DNA from: Flavobacteriaceae bacterium | Lineage (GTDB): Bacteria; Bacteroidota; Bacteroidia; Flavobacteriales; Flavobacteriaceae | NCBI GenBank assembly: GCA_013214425.1 | Contig: JABSPN010000121.1 | Span: 1-8,365, forward strand | DNA length: 8,365 bases | Direction of reading: 5' to 3' | Part shown: positions 6,257-8,365 of the stretch, in pieces | How the letters are laid out: each line of letters begins with the position of its first letter | How positions within the stretch are numbered: position 1 is the stretch's first letter | Translations under genes and position numbers: made by a program | The notes under the pieces: model-generated | Told to the model about the DNA's origin: nothing | Databases searched by the model: none | The model's input: only the letters and a program-made list of their open reading frames with translations

Positions 6257-8110
6257 TTATATCGAATGAACATAGGTAGCTAGATTAGCTCCTTTCTCTA
6301 AGTTTAATTTTTTTCTTAAACGGTACCGATAATTATTCACAGTAACTTTTTCAATATTGAACACCTCACAAATTTGTTTGGAGCTGTAATTCAGCCTAAT
6401 TAAGTACAATAACTCCTTATCTTTTTCACTTAAGTTCGGATGTAGCGACGATAATTTTTTATAAAAATCTTTATTGATCTCGTTAGAGGCCTTCTCTAAT
6501 TCAACCTTTGAGTTGGAGGATTTTATTTTATCTTGAATCAATAACGACACTTCATTTTTTATTTTTTTATCGATATCGAGTGATTTTATTTTCTGTTTTA
6601 ATTCGTTTAGAATGGCATTTTTTTCATTGAGATGTAGTGCGAAATCTGTTACTTGTTTTTTGCGGTAGTGGTCCTCCAGTTCAATTAATTCTAACTCTTT
6701 AGCCGTTTCTCTTTTATTTTTAATGATGTAGAATCTGGCAAAAACAATGATCAAAATAACAAGCACAAAAGACAATGCATTTAGAATATTTTTAATAGCA
6801 TTCTTTTCCGATAAATATTGTATTTTTAGATTCTGCTCACTGATGTTTTTATTGGTATTAGCCAACATTAATTTCGTATTGAGGTAATTCAATTGGAAAT
6901 CAGAATTTTTGATGTTTAGTGTATCCTTGATTTGAGCCACATGATTCAGATTATCAATTAACGCATCATACAAATTCATCTTTTCTAAAATTTTTGATCT
7001 TAAATCTAAAGCAACACTTTTTTGCTTTAACATATTCTCACCTAAAATACCCAAACAATCATTTATGGTAGCAAGAGCCATTTGATACTTTTGTTTGCTC
7101 AGATAGGCTTTTGTGATATCTATTAATTTTTCATACTTGTAATAAACAGTTAAAGGGAGCTGACCAAATAAAGGCTTGGTTGAAATAATAGTATCGGGAT
7201 TTTCTGCTTCTAAAAATGAAATAATAGAAAGATTGATATTGGCTCCCAGGGCCAAAATAGGATATTGGGTTTTATGTATATTTTTTAAAAATATTTCTTT
7301 AGCCTTGTCAAATTGATTTAACTTGAGATATACATATCCTATATTACTATCTACGACCTCTACATCTCTCATTTTTTGTAAGCCTATCATTTTATCTTTA
7401 GCCATTAATAAATGTTCCAAAGACTCCTCATATTTTTCCATAGCATGTTTTAAAAAGGCTTTAGCATTGTAGATTTTCCCGTATATTAATTTAATATCAT
7501 CTGTATTAGTATGCTTTGTATTTTCACAATTAAAAAGTGCCTTTTCTAAATAGACATCTGCTTGCTTATAATTTTCATTTTCTATAAAAAGGTCTCCTAA
7601 AGCAATTAAATTTTTGTTTTTATTTAAAAAATTTGAATGGTCGTCTTTGTAATAATTAAACACGCGTAACAACACTTCTAAATGCTTATTGGTATGCCCT
7701 AAATTTTTATTGTAAATATGACTGAGGTCAGTGTAAACTGATGTTTCAATTAAAAGTTGATCATTGTAGTTGGCTATTTTACAAGCCTTCTCAAAATACG
7801 GCATGGCCTGAAGTAACTCTCCTACTTCCAATAAAAATTTTCCTTTGTATAGATTCGCGAAAAAATTGATTGCTACCGCACTATCCTGTTGCGTCATAGT
7901 AAACAATCGTTCCGAATAGAAAGCCAAACTGTCTGTGTTTTTATTTTCTGTAAACAGAGCCGCGCGTTCAACCAAATGTTGAACAGGTTTTGAAAGTTGG
8001 TTTTTAAAATCTATTTGTTGCGCATTTATTTGAATGCAGTTAAATAGGATCATACCATAAATAAAATAATGTAACAAACGCCGTCTATTTTTTTTCAATT
8101 GAATATGCAT
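6257..8110 (-). CDS. Membrane-spanning TPR protein with LuxR/GerE-type helix-turn-helix
   Basis: The protein has 617 residues. A basic N-terminus (KKNRRR) and a hydrophobic stretch end in INAQ (about residues 13-31), forming a signal peptide or anchor. Residues about 40-420 are a run of paired amphipathic helices with TPR-type spacing, for example LGDLFIENENYKQADVYLEKAL, IGYVYLKLNQFDKAKEIFL and ITKAYLSKQKYQMALATI. A coiled segment leads to one membrane span at about 445-467, followed by KNKRE. A long charged coiled coil (about 470-550) comes next, then a C-terminal DNA-binding domain (about 560-610: LSEKDKELLYLI, SSKQICEVFNIEKVTVNNYRYRLRKKL) with the LuxR/GerE pattern. The layout puts TPRs in the periplasm and the DNA-binding domain in the cytoplasm, as in other Bacteroidota one-component regulators. 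There is no kinase or receiver domain. The input signal and target genes are unknown. It appears to be a single-gene unit, with ATG 8110 giving the full signal peptide. Confidence 0.88.
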   Translation of the reverse strand: MHIQLKKNRRRLLHYFIYGMILFNCIQINAQQIDFKNQLSKPVQHLVERAALFTENKNTDSLAFYSERLFTMTQQDSAVAINFFANLYKGKFLLEVGELLQAMPYFEKACKIANYNDQLLIETSVYTDLSHIYNKNLGHTNKHLEVLLRVFNYYKDDHSNFLNKNKNLIALGDLFIENENYKQADVYLEKALFNCENTKHTNTDDIKLIYGKIYNAKAFLKHAMEKYEESLEHLLMAKDKMIGLQKMRDVEVVDSNIGYVYLKLNQFDKAKEIFLKNIHKTQYPILALGANINLSIISFLEAENPDTIISTKPLFGQLPLTVYYKYEKLIDITKAYLSKQKYQMALATINDCLGILGENMLKQKSVALDLRSKILEKMNLYDALIDNLNHVAQIKDTLNIKNSDFQLNYLNTKLMLANTNKNISEQNLKIQYLSEKNAIKNILNALSFVLVILIIVFARFYIIKNKRETAKELELIELEDHYRKKQVTDFALHLNEKNAILNELKQKIKSLDIDKKIKNEVSLLIQDKIKSSNSKVELEKASNEINKDFYKKLSSLHPNLSEKDKELLYLIRLNYSSKQICEVFNIEKVTVNNYRYRLRKKLNLEKGANLATYVHSI

Positions 8111-8160
8111 AACAGTCTTTAAAAATGAAAATGATGACTAAATATACCGTTATCGCATTT

Positions 8161-8192
8161 CAATATTCTTAAAAAAGAATTAAAAAATATTG
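8161..8192. repeat. Nested inverted repeat upstream of the regulator gene
   Basis: CAATATT (8161-8167) mirrors AATATTG (8186-8192), and inside it ATTCTT (8165-8170) mirrors AAGAAT (8175-8180) around AAAA. It lies 51-82 bp upstream of the regulator start, where a promoter or operator would be expected. On the minus strand TATATTTA (8139-8146) follows and could be a -7 element, but a correctly spaced -33 TTTG is lacking. Confidence 0.3.
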
Positions 8193-8365
8193 GTACCACT
8201 ACTCTACTCATTTGTATCATTGTTAAAATCTTTCCCAAAAGTGAAAGTTTTCAAAAAAAGTTTACCACTATTGTGTAAAATTAAGTTATAGTTTTAACGA
8301 TTGCAAGAGATGACTTTTTCTTCTCTTTTTCTTTGGTCTTCCTAGTCTTCACATCTTGTTACTTT
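8193..8365. other. Right-edge non-coding stretch
   Basis: No complete gene is visible. The last 60 bases are pyrimidine-rich on the plus strand. Read on the minus strand they give a short basic stretch (GRPKKKRRKS) that lacks a start and is preceded by a stop, so I do not call it. A neighbouring gene may end or start just beyond the window. Confidence 0.4.

Noticed and set aside
8307..8350. Minus-strand basic stretch GRPKKKRRKS resembling an AT-hook or the end of a transposase
   Set aside because: There is no start codon, an in-frame stop lies directly before it, and only about 19 codons remain before the next stop; the pyrimidine-rich plus strand explains the basic composition.

Overview
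The window looks like a chromosomal segment from a member of the Bacteroidota, most likely Flavobacteriia. The evidence is the low GC content, the signal peptides ending in ...FAQ, ...FSQ or ...NAQ, starts without Shine-Dalgarno sequences but with A/T-rich leaders, a type IX secretion (T9SS) C-terminal sorting domain, and protein families common in that class. I see no rRNA, tRNA, CRISPR array, insertion sequence or phage structural module.

Left part (1-1070). The window opens inside a secreted protein that ends in a T9SS type A sorting domain. A one-base frameshift near position 203 separates the body of the protein from its sorting signal. A perfect 11-bp hairpin at 551-578 then serves as a shared terminator between this gene and a convergent minus-strand gene for a small exported DUF4174 protein (624-1070).

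Centre-left (1071-3801). A gene-free divergent region of about 400 bp, carrying a plausible Bacteroidota-type promoter, leads into a 775-residue patatin-like phospholipase fused to a POTRA-like segment and an Omp85-type outer-membrane barrel.

Centre (3802-4829). This stretch of about 1 kb is gene-poor. It holds one unrecognised 107-codon open frame, and its right end carries four consecutive inverted repeats, the first of which is a perfect 11-bp terminator-like hairpin.

Right part (4830-8365). There are two minus-strand genes. The first encodes an exported protein with a C-terminal intramolecular chaperone domain (peptidase S74 type) and a coiled coil. The second encodes a 617-residue protein with a signal peptide, TPR-like helical repeats, one membrane span, a cytoplasmic coiled coil and a LuxR/GerE-type helix-turn-helix, which suggests a membrane-spanning one-component regulator. 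The 479 bp between them are rich in inverted repeats, including two overlapping hairpins that cannot form together.

The genes do not form an obvious operon or pathway. What they share is the cell envelope: all four intact recognised proteins have export signals, and one is probably an outer-membrane enzyme and one an envelope-to-DNA regulator. I find no convincing new multi-gene system. The best leads are the frameshifted sorting signal, the S74 protein outside any visible phage context, the TPR-LuxR regulator and the structured intergenic regions.
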